The notes under the pieces are model-generated. The model saw only the letters and a list, made by a program, of their open reading frames with translations. It did not search any database and was not told where the DNA came from. A DNA stretch of 64,000 bases from Sporanaerobacter acetigenes DSM 13106 (GTDB taxonomy: Bacteria > Bacillota > Clostridia > Tissierellales > Sporanaerobacteraceae): assembly GCF_900130025.1 (NCBI RefSeq), contig NZ_FQXR01000002.1:248001-312000 (forward strand), written 5' to 3'. Both the position numbers and the translations under genes were made by a program. Shown piece by piece: positions 8,268 through 17,217 of this stretch (within the stretch, counting starts at the first letter, position 1; each line of letters opens with the position of its first letter).

Positions 8268-9614
8268 TCATAGTTTTTGAGACAGTGAGAACCGTCCCCG
8301 TTGTAGCAAATTAGGAGCAGTATAGTACCCATGGAGCCCAGATATTATGCTGTTTTCTCCTATTCTAGTATATAATCCTGCAAATTTTTCATTATACAAA
8401 AACAGTCCAGTAATAGTTCCAAACTCTTTTATTTTCAACTTGCCATCTTCAAACACCACAAATTTGATTTTATATGGCTCAAAGAATTCTTGAAACAAAT
8501 AATCTTTCCCAAAAACCTCATCCAATTTTTTGCTCCAATCCTCATAAGTAAAATCCTTTCCTGCATAAACACCTTTGGAACCATAGGAATCCTTGGGTTT
8601 CAATATATAATCATCTTTGTGCTTTAACACCTTTTCATATACACTCCTACTTCCCTTAAATTCTTCAGTATATGGAATATGCTTTTTAATAAAATTTCTT
8701 TCTTCATCTGTCAAAAACTCTAAAGTATCCTCATCATAGAGTATCTTAAAAATTATCTTATTGTGCATTATTTGAGACTTCATAGAACCAATCATGCAAA
8801 CTGCCCCATTCCTATACGCTTCTATCAAATCACTTATTTCAGAGCTTTTCTCTATAAATTCCCTCGTAACTATTCTCCTATAAATCATATCTATATTCAT
8901 ATCTTCATAATACAATTTCCCATCAATATATTTTAATTCCCTGGGATCCACTATTTCCGCCCTATAACCTCTTTTTATATAAGCTTTCTTGAATTCCTCA
9001 AATTCATAAGGAGTTCCACTTTCTTTAAAATCCACAATTGCCACATTGGGCCTAGCAATTGCATTGTTATATTTCTTAAATATATCTATACTTTCGTCCA
9101 CCCATTTATATATGAGCTCAAAATATTCTATATCATATTTTTCCCTCATCTTTTTTACTGCTTTTGATTCTAATAGTATTCTTGCCAGTGTATTGTCTTC
9201 ATTCATAGCTGAAGAACCATCTGTATTAAACTCACAAAATTTAAAATCATCATTTCCACCATAGAAAATATCAAATCTTCCTATGGGAACATTTATATCA
9301 TATCCTTGATCCATAAGTATTAGTTCTTCCAACAATTGGGGATATCCAAATTTTTTTCTGTATTGGGGAGATTCTATATACTTTTGAGTCACTTTATCTG
9401 TTATAGACATAAGAATTCTTCCTATCTCATTGAATCTTTCAACATCGGATTGTGTATAAAATATAGGCTCATATAAAAAAGGCACTGGCTCACCCTTATA
9501 TATAGCTGTTGAATTGGCAACAGCTTCTATAGCCTTTTCATAATCATCACGATATTTATCCACATCTTTCTTAATTATATCTATATACTCATCAGTTAAT
9601 CTCTTCATGTCCAT
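8268..9614 (-). CDS. ATP-grasp ligase, glutathionylspermidine-synthase/GSH-synthetase-like
   Basis: A 448-residue ATP-grasp enzyme. FKFCEFNTDGSSAMNED resembles the pre-ATP-grasp part of the glutathionylspermidine synthase family. YILKPKDSYGSKGVYAG (near residue 340) is the ATP-binding Lys/glycine-rich loop, and YLFQEFFEP follows. Its start overlaps the end of the glutamate-cysteine ligase gene by about 20 bases and has GAGGTGAAGG as ribosome site, so the two are coupled. The natural inference is that it ligates an amino acid or amine to gamma-glutamylcysteine; the acceptor is unknown. The last ten or so residues (QRGRFSLSQKL) are encoded by a REP-like repeat (8274-8309), so the original C-terminus was probably replaced. 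Confidence 0.75.
   Translation of the reverse strand: MDMKRLTDEYIDIIKKDVDKYRDDYEKAIEAVANSTAIYKGEPVPFLYEPIFYTQSDVERFNEIGRILMSITDKVTQKYIESPQYRKKFGYPQLLEELILMDQGYDINVPIGRFDIFYGGNDDFKFCEFNTDGSSAMNEDNTLARILLESKAVKKMREKYDIEYFELIYKWVDESIDIFKKYNNAIARPNVAIVDFKESGTPYEFEEFKKAYIKRGYRAEIVDPRELKYIDGKLYYEDMNIDMIYRRIVTREFIEKSSEISDLIEAYRNGAVCMIGSMKSQIMHNKIIFKILYDEDTLEFLTDEERNFIKKHIPYTEEFKGSRSVYEKVLKHKDDYILKPKDSYGSKGVYAGKDFTYEDWSKKLDEVFGKDYLFQEFFEPYKIKFVVFEDGKLKIKEFGTITGLFLYNEKFAGLYTRIGENSIISGLHGYYTAPNLLQRGRFSLSQKL
8274..8309. repeat. REP-like repeat forming the 3' end of the ATP-grasp gene
   Basis: On the minus strand it reads ACAACGGGGACGGTTCTCAC then TGTCTCA. It belongs to the GACA...GGGGACGGTTCTCACTGTC-type short repeats seen in many Clostridia. 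Related copies lie at 12952-13002, 17898-17918 (degenerate) and 20152-20184. Confidence 0.65.
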
Positions 9615-10917
9615 TGTCCTTCACCTCAATTAAATTATTCAAAATACACCAGTCCAATGCTTTCTTTTTACCTAAATAAGCTCTTTTCTCTGTTTTCCCT
9701 CTTGGAGTCATCTTTTCATTAAACATTTCTTCCAATGGCAAAATATACTTCAACTCATTTTCTCTTAAGCCACTCTTAGAAAGTTCTATAAGCCTTTTGC
9801 CTATTTCATATACAGTTTCATCTCTTAACTTCCCATAAAGTCCCTTTTCAACAATATCCTTTTTAGCCTTATTTACATCTTCTATACTTATATCATCAAC
9901 ATATTCATATATTTTGTTTAAATTTTCTTCATCATATATAATGCCCTTCCATAGTGCAACTGCTGAAAAATTCAATGGATATGGTACCCCATCCATCATC
10001 CTTATTTCTATATACTTTTTTGCTCTTACATCTGGGAAAAACATAGTGAGAATATGTTCTAATTCCTGTGTAGAATATTTATCTGGATCAAATATATCTT
10101 TGGTAAGTTTATCTTTAGTAAAATAAACTTCTTTTCCATTATCAATAAATATTGGAGGTCTATTTAATATATATTCTGCATATTTTTCATATCCAAAAGA
10201 CTTATCCAAAGCCACATCTACAATTCCACATCTATCTTTGTCACAGTTTTCCCATATATATGATCTTAAACTTGACTTATCCCATACACCACCTTCAAAA
10301 TAATAAGCATTGTCAAACATTTGGTATATAACTGGAGAAATCGCACTAGCTACCCTGAACTTTTTCACAAAATCCTTTTCACTATTATAATCAACAGACA
10401 ATTGTAGTGAAGCTGTTCCTTTCATCATATTGTGAGCATGGGTTCCCTTGTCTTTAAAATATTCATACATATATGAATATCTCTTTTTAGGTATAATTTT
10501 TATATCGGAAATACTACTTTCTGGTTGATAACCAGTAGTGATTAATGCTTGATTTTTTCTATCAAGAATAGGAAGCACTTCATTTAAAAAATTAAAATAA
10601 TCTCTTTCTAAATCAAAAATATGCTTTTCTGGTCTTATGCTTAACTCAAACTGGCTGCCTGGTTCAAGGGTAATAGTCGTTCCATTCTTTTTAAGTCCAA
10701 GAATATTGTCCCCTTCATAAATTCCCTCCCAGCCATATTGCAACATTTGCTCTAATGTATCTACCGTACCTTTTTCTTCATAATATGAAATAGTTCTAAA
10801 GCTATCTTTATCTATAATGAAATGCTCAATTTCCAATCCCATTTTAAAATCTTTAATTTCCTTTTCATTATCCTCAAAATATTTAGCAATTGCTTTTACT
10901 TGTCTTTCATAATCCAT
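9592..10917 (-). CDS. Glutamate-cysteine ligase family protein (GCS2/plant-like type)
   Basis: A 441-residue enzyme expected to join glutamate and cysteine to gamma-glutamylcysteine with ATP. It has KMGLEIEHFIID near residue 25 (metal/glutamate-binding glutamates), THAHNMMKGTASLQLSVDY near 160, and YIEIRMMDGVPYPLNFSAVA near 300, all typical of the GCS2 superfamily. The ATG has GTGAGATGAT upstream. The downstream ATP-grasp gene overlaps its 3' end, so the pair probably makes a glutathione-like thiol or a gamma-glutamyl derivative. It is not the fused GshAB of other Firmicutes. Substrates should be regarded as predicted. Confidence 0.82.
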   Translation of the reverse strand: MDYERQVKAIAKYFEDNEKEIKDFKMGLEIEHFIIDKDSFRTISYYEEKGTVDTLEQMLQYGWEGIYEGDNILGLKKNGTTITLEPGSQFELSIRPEKHIFDLERDYFNFLNEVLPILDRKNQALITTGYQPESSISDIKIIPKKRYSYMYEYFKDKGTHAHNMMKGTASLQLSVDYNSEKDFVKKFRVASAISPVIYQMFDNAYYFEGGVWDKSSLRSYIWENCDKDRCGIVDVALDKSFGYEKYAEYILNRPPIFIDNGKEVYFTKDKLTKDIFDPDKYSTQELEHILTMFFPDVRAKKYIEIRMMDGVPYPLNFSAVALWKGIIYDEENLNKIYEYVDDISIEDVNKAKKDIVEKGLYGKLRDETVYEIGKRLIELSKSGLRENELKYILPLEEMFNEKMTPRGKTEKRAYLGKKKALDWCILNNLIEVKDNGHEEIN

Positions 10918-10995
10918 TTAAATCATCTCACTTTCAATAGACTAATATTATATATACCCATAAAATTAGATAAAAAAAGTATAATTTCCCCCATA

Positions 10996-11034
10996 AAAAA
11001 ACAATAGTCTTAATGATAAAACTATTGTTTTTTG
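10996..11034 (-). terminator. Terminator after frlD
   Basis: AAACAATAGT pairs with ACTATTGTTT and is followed on the minus strand by TTTTTTTATGGGGG. An almost identical hairpin is at 17341-17377. Confidence 0.82.
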
Positions 11035-11089
11035 CTACTATGCTATATAGTTTGTAGAATTTGCACAACACCTCAATCTCCTTGTGTCA

Positions 11090-11884
11090 TTACCAAGCCC
11101 CACAATATTTAATAGTTGTACTTGCATTTTGTGTCCCCATTTTCATACATTCTTTAATTTCCTTCCCGCTCAAAACGCCAAACAAAAATCCTGCTATATA
11201 GGAATCTCCTGCTCCCATAGCATCTACTACTTCACATGGAATAGCCTTCTCATATACGAACCTTGTACCATCATAACATATACTTCCCTTTTCTCCCAAG
11301 GTCACAATGATCAATTTAGGACCTTTTCTATAATTCTTTTTTATATATTCCCTTATAAAACCATCATCTCCACCATCATAAGAAAAAAAAGCATAATCCA
11401 CATCATAAATTGTCTTTTCAACAATAGGAGAATCCAATTTGTTTGCAAAATCAAAGGCAATGGGAATACCTCTTTCCTTTATTTTGTAAAGGTCTTCTTC
11501 AATCATTCCCCACAATCCTGAAACAACCATGTCATGAGCTTTAAAAAACTCTATGTCCTCGTCACTAATTTTAAAATCTTTCATGACTCCTTCTTCATAA
11601 TCTCCCAATATCCTCTCTCCACCTACAAGCTCCACATGAGTAATAGCAGTTTCCCCAGGAAGAATTTTTATATTAGAAACATTCACACCCTTGTTTCTAA
11701 TAGCATCTATCATAAACTTTCCATACTCATCATCTCCTACTACACCTGTATAAGAAGCTTCTCCCCCCAATCTTTTGAAATAAACCGCTACATTGACAGG
11801 ATTGCCTCCTGGAAATGCTTTCTCGAGATTTTCATATAAATCTATACAATTGTCACCAACAGCAGCAATTTTCATTTTGTCCAT
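11090..11884 (-). CDS. frlD: Fructoselysine 6-kinase (PfkB family)
   Basis: A 264-residue ribokinase-family sugar kinase, close to the 261 of E. coli FrlD. Family features are FPGGNPVNVAVYFKRLGG near residue 25 (sugar binding), GVVGDDEYG, and DAMGAGDSYIAGFLFG near 225 with the anion hole and catalytic Asp. FrlD phosphorylates fructoselysine, an Amadori product, at C6. It directly follows frlB (18 bases apart), so the two enzymes form a complete two-step route from fructoselysine to glucose 6-phosphate and lysine. The ATG at 11884 or the one three codons on could start. No fructoselysine transporter or FrlA/FrlC/FrlR is adjacent. Confidence 0.87.
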   Translation of the reverse strand: MDKMKIAAVGDNCIDLYENLEKAFPGGNPVNVAVYFKRLGGEASYTGVVGDDEYGKFMIDAIRNKGVNVSNIKILPGETAITHVELVGGERILGDYEEGVMKDFKISDEDIEFFKAHDMVVSGLWGMIEEDLYKIKERGIPIAFDFANKLDSPIVEKTIYDVDYAFFSYDGGDDGFIREYIKKNYRKGPKLIIVTLGEKGSICYDGTRFVYEKAIPCEVVDAMGAGDSYIAGFLFGVLSGKEIKECMKMGTQNASTTIKYCGAW

Positions 11885-11902
11885 ACCTCTCTTTCCTCAT
11901 TG

Positions 11903-12928
11903 CTAATATTCTACCAATCCACCATAATATCTTCTATCATCTGGATTGTGATCCTTGTTTATTGAAAGATAATAATAGAAATATTCTAATGGAACAAATA
12001 GTATCAATGGATCAAGCATTGGATGTAGTCCACTATTGTAATCTTTAATATCAAATACAATTACATCTTCCGTAAACTTTTTCACAAATTTAATAGTTCT
12101 TTCTGTAGTATGTCTTGACTCATCATTTCCTAAAATAAATACATAAGGCACACCTTTCGCAACTACTTCCAAAGGACCATGTCTAAATTCAGCTGCATTT
12201 AGTACACTCCCATGAGTCCAAGTAAATTCAAGCATAGTTATAATTCCTTCTTTACATGCCAATGGCAAAAGGGGCCCAGAAGCTACTGTATATATAAAAG
12301 ACCAATTACTTGCTCTAGTAGCCAATTCTTTAGATTTTTCCTCTGTAGAGATTACCAATTCAGCTAAAATATCAGGTAGTTTCTTCATATCTTCCAATAT
12401 AGAATCTATTTCTTTGTGAGTCCCTTTTAAGTTCATGTATTTACAAGCAATATAATAGCTAACCAAAAGATGCATTTCCCATATACATTCTCCACCATAT
12501 CCAAAGACATTTTCTGCTGCAGCAGCCAATTTGGAACCAGTAAAATTGCGAGTCACTCCTAAAGTCAATGCTCCTCTTTTTCTTGCAATGCGGATAGAAT
12601 TTACCACTTCTTCTGTTTCTCCAGAATCTGAAACCCCTATGACCATTGTATTTTTATCTAATTTAAACGGGGTATGATCTAAAAAATCAAATCCACTAAA
12701 AGCACTACATGGGATATCAGAGTATTTGTCAAACAGCATCTTTCCAGTTTGACAGGCACATAGTGGTGAACCACAAGCTACAAAATAAATCCTGTCTATG
12801 TCCCTTTCTACCATTGTATTTATTATTTCATCTAATTTTGGAAAACCACTTTCCATCAAATTTTTAACTTCACTGACCATATTTTCAGTCACTAAAAAAT
12901 CAACTTTACTCTTATCAAGATTTAACAT
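11903..12928 (-). CDS. frlB: Fructoselysine 6-phosphate deglycase (SIS domain)
   Basis: A 341-residue double SIS-domain protein. It splits fructoselysine 6-phosphate to glucose 6-phosphate and lysine. VACGSPLCACQTGK near residue 50 and GVSDSGETEEVV near 95 are sugar-phosphate-binding loops. EFRHGPLEVV and the terminal DDRRYYGGLVEY match FrlB rather than GlmS. I start at ATG 12928, which has GGAGGAA 6 bases upstream; the frame stays open upstream to 12997, but that part lies in a REP-like repeat and is not needed. The start overlaps the end of the upstream lipase-like gene by 14 bases. frlD follows. Confidence 0.87.
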   Translation of the reverse strand: MLNLDKSKVDFLVTENMVSEVKNLMESGFPKLDEIINTMVERDIDRIYFVACGSPLCACQTGKMLFDKYSDIPCSAFSGFDFLDHTPFKLDKNTMVIGVSDSGETEEVVNSIRIARKRGALTLGVTRNFTGSKLAAAAENVFGYGGECIWEMHLLVSYYIACKYMNLKGTHKEIDSILEDMKKLPDILAELVISTEEKSKELATRASNWSFIYTVASGPLLPLACKEGIITMLEFTWTHGSVLNAAEFRHGPLEVVAKGVPYVFILGNDESRHTTERTIKFVKKFTEDVIVFDIKDYNSGLHPMLDPLILFVPLEYFYYYLSINKDHNPDDRRYYGGLVEY

Positions 12929-14138
12929 ATGTATTCCTCCAATCCTTTCCCATGGCAAGGGGAAAACACAACACCTCTGTCCCCTTGTGTTTGTCATAAT
13001 CTAGCTCAATTTCTAAATTTCTATCTCCTATAATCATAATCCAAAAAATATTATTTGCCAAATTTATAGCTTGAATTCTATCATCAGCAATATTCATACT
13101 CTGACTGGATATTTCACTGGTTTCTGAAGTTTTAATACTTAATCTATCGCAATTTTTCGTAAAAATAATATATACTTTTTCTACTTTTTCTTTTTCCACA
13201 ACTTTAACCAATGGCTTTTCAAGAATTGCCGATAAAAAATCCTTAGACTCATATAAAATATCCGTATGATTTCCCTCAAGTACTACACTTTCCCCACCTA
13301 AATTGCCCAATGTACTAAAGGTAGTCACCGTTCCATCTCCACAATTTGTTTTATACACTCTTATAGGTTTCCCATCTTCCCATTTGACCTTGTCTTTATT
13401 ATTCTCATCTATTAAAAATTCCTTATTGGTATAAATTCCTTCTCCGCTTACAATAAATAATTTATCTTTTTTTATAGTTTTCTCTTCCAATCTATTTAAA
13501 AACACATTGTTTACAGACATGTTTTTTATAGGAATATCCTTTCTCATCCCATTTTTTTCATAAAACAAATAATTCCCATATCCATAGCTAGGCAACAAAT
13601 CCCTCACAACTGGGAACATTTTTCTTAAAGCCTGTATATGATTTATACTTTTGAATAAATAATAATAAAGCATAAATCCAATTTTTAGTGCATTATAAAA
13701 AACATTGTTCTCTATTTTGGAATAAGGAAGTTTCCCTCCACTCCAAAAATAATAAGCATTCACAGTGCCTAAATTTGGAGTACCAATCATTATCAATTTA
13801 TCAACTGAAAAAGGATTAAAATAATTCATATAAGCCCTTCCCAGCAATCCTCCTAAACTGTGCCCTATAAGTATTACCTTATCCTTTTTAGTCTTTTCTT
13901 TGATTTTTTCTATATCTAAAAACAAATACTTATCTACTGCTTCTAATACAGGCTTCTTCCAATCATAATAAGAAATAAACAAATTTGAACCTTCTATATA
14001 ACCCATTGCATTTAATATTTCGATAAAAGGTCTATAGGCCTTTTCTGCAAATCCAAAAGAAAATTCTCCCGTCCCTTTTATCACATCATCACCCAATGAA
14101 CCAAAAAGTCCTGGTATAAAAACAATAGGATAATCCAT
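12915..14138 (-). CDS. Lipase-like alpha/beta hydrolase
   Basis: A 407-residue serine hydrolase of the PGAP1/LCAT-like lipase group. PIVFIPGLFGSLGD opens the fold (oxyanion side), IGHSLGGLLGRAY near residue 92 is the nucleophile elbow, GDGTVTTFS carries a likely acid, and EGNHTDIL carries the likely catalytic His. TPNLGTVNAYYFWSGG is typical of this group. No signal peptide is visible, so it is probably cytoplasmic. The start has AAGGAGGGTG upstream. The final 25-30 residues (from about KHKGTEVLCFPLAMG) are encoded by a REP-like repeat and by the frlB leader, so the C-terminus looks extended by repeat insertion. frlB begins inside its last codons, which couples them. The substrate is unknown. 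Confidence 0.72.
   Translation of the reverse strand: MDYPIVFIPGLFGSLGDDVIKGTGEFSFGFAEKAYRPFIEILNAMGYIEGSNLFISYYDWKKPVLEAVDKYLFLDIEKIKEKTKKDKVILIGHSLGGLLGRAYMNYFNPFSVDKLIMIGTPNLGTVNAYYFWSGGKLPYSKIENNVFYNALKIGFMLYYYLFKSINHIQALRKMFPVVRDLLPSYGYGNYLFYEKNGMRKDIPIKNMSVNNVFLNRLEEKTIKKDKLFIVSGEGIYTNKEFLIDENNKDKVKWEDGKPIRVYKTNCGDGTVTTFSTLGNLGGESVVLEGNHTDILYESKDFLSAILEKPLVKVVEKEKVEKVYIIFTKNCDRLSIKTSETSEISSQSMNIADDRIQAINLANNIFWIMIIGDRNLEIELDYDKHKGTEVLCFPLAMGKDWRNTYVKS
12952..13002. repeat. REP-like repeat inside the 3' end of the lipase-like gene
   Basis: On the minus strand it reads GACAAACACAAGGGGACAGA then GGTGTTGTGTTTTCCCCTTG. It can fold in two ways (AACACAA with TTGTGTT, or CAAGGGGA with TCCCCTTG). 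It is related to the GACACAAGGGGACRG-type elements at 8.3 and 20.15 kb. Confidence 0.65.
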
Positions 14139-14304
14139 AACCTACACCCTCCTTATTGCTTTTATACCAGGATATTCATTATACCTTGTTTTTATAAATC
14201 AAATCTTCATATTCATTTATAAATACAAGACGTTGCCCAAAGTCACCATATATTTTTTGCAAATATATTTTCTTGTAACAGTAAATATTTCTAAATGTCT
14301 ATTA

Positions 14305-15744
14305 CTAAAACTTTTTCATTACACATATATAAAATTTAACTGCTTCTATAACTTTATTTGATGGTATTCTTTCATTGTTCCCATGTATAAGTTTTCTTTC
14401 TACAGAATCAAGCTCCATTGCTGAAAACCTATAAACATTTTCACTAATTTGGGTATAGCTTCTCGAATCACTACAAGCCAACATCAAATATGGAGAAACT
14501 ATAGTTTCTGGCCATACTTGTCTTACACTTTCCTCCAACAAATACCATGCCTCAGTATTAATTTCAGAAAAAGGATTAACTTTCACAACCTTCAATGCTT
14601 CTACAGACACTTTATCATCTTTAATACGTTTTTTTAATCCATTTATTATACTATCTTCAGTATCTCCTTCCATTATTCTCACATCCCCTTCAATACTTGC
14701 ATAAGGCGGGAATACATTGACTGCTTTACTTGCCTCCATTTTAGTTAATGCTATTGTAGATCTAAATAATGCATTTAATTCTCCTCCCTTTTTCCTCGTT
14801 ATAAGATCTAAAAGAGGCCTGAAAAAAGAAATATTGGCAAATATAATCTTTAACCCAAATGTTGAATGACGTCCTAAGATGTTGAACATATCTTTTGCCG
14901 GTTCAGATAAGTGATATTTAAAAGGATTTTTTTCTATTCTCACAACACTTCTAGCTAATCTTCCAATAGGAGTAATTGCTGGTGGAGAAGAGGCATGCCC
15001 TCCTTGAGTTTTCGTAGATATTTTAACATGCATTTTCCCCTTTTCTCCAGTACCTACAAGAGCACATTTCCCCTTGACCCCAGGTATAGCCCCTTCAACA
15101 ATAGCACCACCTTCATCTAACACCATAAATGGTTTAACTCCATTGCTTTCCAAAAAACTAACTATACTCTCTGTACTCCGTCCATCTATTTCTTCCTCTC
15201 CAGAAAATGAAAGATAAATATCATTTTCTGGTTCAAATCCATCTGATATCAATTTCTCTGCTGCTTCCATTATTCCACACAATGTTCCCTTTGTATCTAA
15301 TGTTCCTCTCCCCCATATATAACCATCCTCAATCAGACCAGAAAAAGGTTCTTTTTCCCATTGTTTCTCATTTACAGGAACTACATCATAATGCGCCATA
15401 AAAACAACAGGTTTGTCTGATCTCTTACCTTTCCAATGATAAAGTACCCCAGTTCTACCAATATTATATAATTTGCATTTATTATTTACAGCTGGATATT
15501 TTTCTTTTAACAATTCTCGAAATTTTTCAAACTCTTTTTCGTCTTCTAAAGATTCATCCTTATAAGAAACAGTTTTGCACTTAATCATTTCAACAAAATT
15601 TTCTATTATTGTACTTTCATCTAGCTCAACATCAAAAGGCTCAACTTCTTTTTGCTTTAGCGGTTTGAACCTAATTGCCCTTATTATTAAAATCAAAAAT
15701 AAAATTATCAATGCAAAAAAAATATATCTTAAAATTTTAATCAT
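14305..15744 (-). CDS. M20-family metallopeptidase, membrane-anchored (PM20D1/carboxypeptidase S-like)
   Basis: A 479-residue zinc amidohydrolase. An N-terminal membrane anchor (about residues 4-23) is followed by VFMAHYDVVPV near 113, GRGTLDTKG, GEEEIDGR and a Zn ligand region LACSDSRSY near 425. TKTQGGHASSPP marks the dimerisation/lid domain. Length and motifs fit the PM20D1/carboxypeptidase S branch, which hydrolyses or forms N-acyl amino acids or dipeptides; the exact substrate is not readable. It follows two membrane protein genes (22-base gap to the nearer), which suggests one transcript for uptake and cleavage of a peptide-like compound. Confidence 0.85.
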   Translation of the reverse strand: MIKILRYIFFALIILFLILIIRAIRFKPLKQKEVEPFDVELDESTIIENFVEMIKCKTVSYKDESLEDEKEFEKFRELLKEKYPAVNNKCKLYNIGRTGVLYHWKGKRSDKPVVFMAHYDVVPVNEKQWEKEPFSGLIEDGYIWGRGTLDTKGTLCGIMEAAEKLISDGFEPENDIYLSFSGEEEIDGRSTESIVSFLESNGVKPFMVLDEGGAIVEGAIPGVKGKCALVGTGEKGKMHVKISTKTQGGHASSPPAITPIGRLARSVVRIEKNPFKYHLSEPAKDMFNILGRHSTFGLKIIFANISFFRPLLDLITRKKGGELNALFRSTIALTKMEASKAVNVFPPYASIEGDVRIMEGDTEDSIINGLKKRIKDDKVSVEALKVVKVNPFSEINTEAWYLLEESVRQVWPETIVSPYLMLACSDSRSYTQISENVYRFSAMELDSVERKLIHGNNERIPSNKVIEAVKFYICVMKKF

Positions 15745-15766
15745 CTCCCCATTATAACTTTATTCT

Positions 15767-16426
15767 TTAAAGATAACCTTTTTTGTATAATATTCTTGAT
15801 ACAGAAAGAGCTACTATTGCTCCCACAGGAACCATGACACTAACTGCACTAGAAAGAGAAGGTATCGATATAAATAAAATAAGCATAAAAATTAAAGGAG
15901 CTGCAGCTATCTTCCAATTCTTGGAAACAAATACTACTGCTAATGCCCCAAACAATGATGGTAAAATATTTTCAAATGCTGGAGCTATAGCTTCCGATTC
16001 TAAAATTGGCCTAATTTTGGTTAAAAGTAAAACTCCAACAAAAATAATTATTGTAGTTACAATAGAAGAAACCGCTATTGATATGGTCGAAATAACTTCT
16101 CCTTCTTCTGTACCTGGTTTTACTTTAGCAGACTCCATAGCATTCAATGCACATGGCACTTTAAGATTTGTTAAATTTCCTGTAACAAAACCCAAATATG
16201 ACCCTCCTGAACCAAGCATAGGAGCAAAAGTAAATGCTTCAATTGCCCCTACAGTCCAAAATACAGGTGCTACTCCCAATAATCCCTTTAGCAAAAATTT
16301 TGGTTCTGGCCATGCCTTATAATAAATGCTTACTGCTGTAGGATAAAGAATAAACATAAGTATCGCAAAAGAACACCAAGTTCTTCCCCATATATGTACG
16401 CTTTCATTATAGTCTCTCTTTTTCAT
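15767..16426 (-). CDS. Multi-pass membrane protein, partner of DUF5058 protein
   Basis: A 219-residue integral membrane protein with about five to six hydrophobic segments and a charged N-terminus (MKKRDYNESVHIWG). I do not recognise a named family. The Gly-rich stretch FTFAPMLGSGGSYLGFVTGN and the amphipathic loop with many small residues look like a transporter core. I start at ATG 16426, with AGGAGGG 7 bases upstream; the longer open frame lacks a ribosome site and would overlap the upstream gene. It lies 11 bases after the DUF5058 gene and before an M20 peptidase, so a two-component permease is a reasonable inference. Confidence 0.6.
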   Translation of the reverse strand: MKKRDYNESVHIWGRTWCSFAILMFILYPTAVSIYYKAWPEPKFLLKGLLGVAPVFWTVGAIEAFTFAPMLGSGGSYLGFVTGNLTNLKVPCALNAMESAKVKPGTEEGEVISTISIAVSSIVTTIIIFVGVLLLTKIRPILESEAIAPAFENILPSLFGALAVVFVSKNWKIAAAPLIFMLILFISIPSLSSAVSVMVPVGAIVALSVSRILYKKGYL

Positions 16427-16437
16427 CTTTTGCCCTC

Positions 16438-17163
16438 CTATCGAATCAAATTTGTAATTGGTACGGACAAAGCCATTGCTCCAATCATACTTATAGGCAA
16501 TGCATAATCCTCTAACCACTTAGCTTTATGCACTTTGACAAAATAACCACATACTATCATGATTATGGAAGAAACAATCATCACAAAAACAGGTATCCAG
16601 CCTTCAAGCCCTAATTTAACATCTGAAAAAATCATACCTAAAAATGCCGATATCATTCCCATAAAAATTGATGTTATAAAAATTTCTCCCCATTTTTTAT
16701 CTCGATTCTGGATTTTATTGATTCTACCTTGAATTTTCTTTAGAAAAAATGTCACAACTATAAGACCCGACAATATACCTAAAGTCATAACCCAAGCAAT
16801 AGTAGAATATACTTTTGGATCTTCTATTGGTTGTGAAATTGAAATCCCTAGAGAAGCTGCAGTAGATGTAGCTGCTGGCAATTCATATGTCAATGCTCCT
16901 AAGACGCTTAATCTAAGCCACGGCAAAGCTAGTCCTAAAAATTTTGATAAGGTAATAACTCCCAAAATGATGGAAATAGCCGGTGCTATAGTAAATACCG
17001 CACTGCTTTTAACAATTCTTTTAAGTACTTCTACTTCTATTCCAAGTTCTTTAGCTCTTTTCCAAGCTTTTATCATAAAAAATATAGACTGCATAATAAC
17101 AAATATGATAATTATACCTGCTATGGTGAAAAGGAACATACTGTTAGGATCAAATTGTCTCAT
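16438..17163 (-). CDS. DUF5058 family membrane protein
   Basis: A 241-residue protein with about six membrane segments. The N-terminus (MRQFDPNSMFLFTIAGIII) and the lumenal-type segment LPWLRLSVLGALTYELPA agree with DUF5058 proteins. The start has TTGGAGGTG 5 bases upstream. DUF5058 genes commonly sit beside another small membrane protein and an amidohydrolase or peptidase, as here, so I infer a permease for a peptide or acyl-amino acid. No biochemical function is established. Confidence 0.72.
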   Translation of the reverse strand: MRQFDPNSMFLFTIAGIIIIFVIMQSIFFMIKAWKRAKELGIEVEVLKRIVKSSAVFTIAPAISIILGVITLSKFLGLALPWLRLSVLGALTYELPAATSTAASLGISISQPIEDPKVYSTIAWVMTLGILSGLIVVTFFLKKIQGRINKIQNRDKKWGEIFITSIFMGMISAFLGMIFSDVKLGLEGWIPVFVMIVSSIIMIVCGYFVKVHKAKWLEDYALPISMIGAMALSVPITNLIR

Positions 17164-17217
17164 TAAAGCACCTCCAATTTATTAAATCACATTAGTCTTA
17201 TAAAAATCTATTCTATT

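Noticed and set aside
12929-12997. N-terminal extension of FrlB by 23 codons
   Set aside because: It lies in the REP-like repeat, has no ribosome site, and FrlB orthologues start near MLNLDK-type sequence; a good GGAGGAA site supports 12928.
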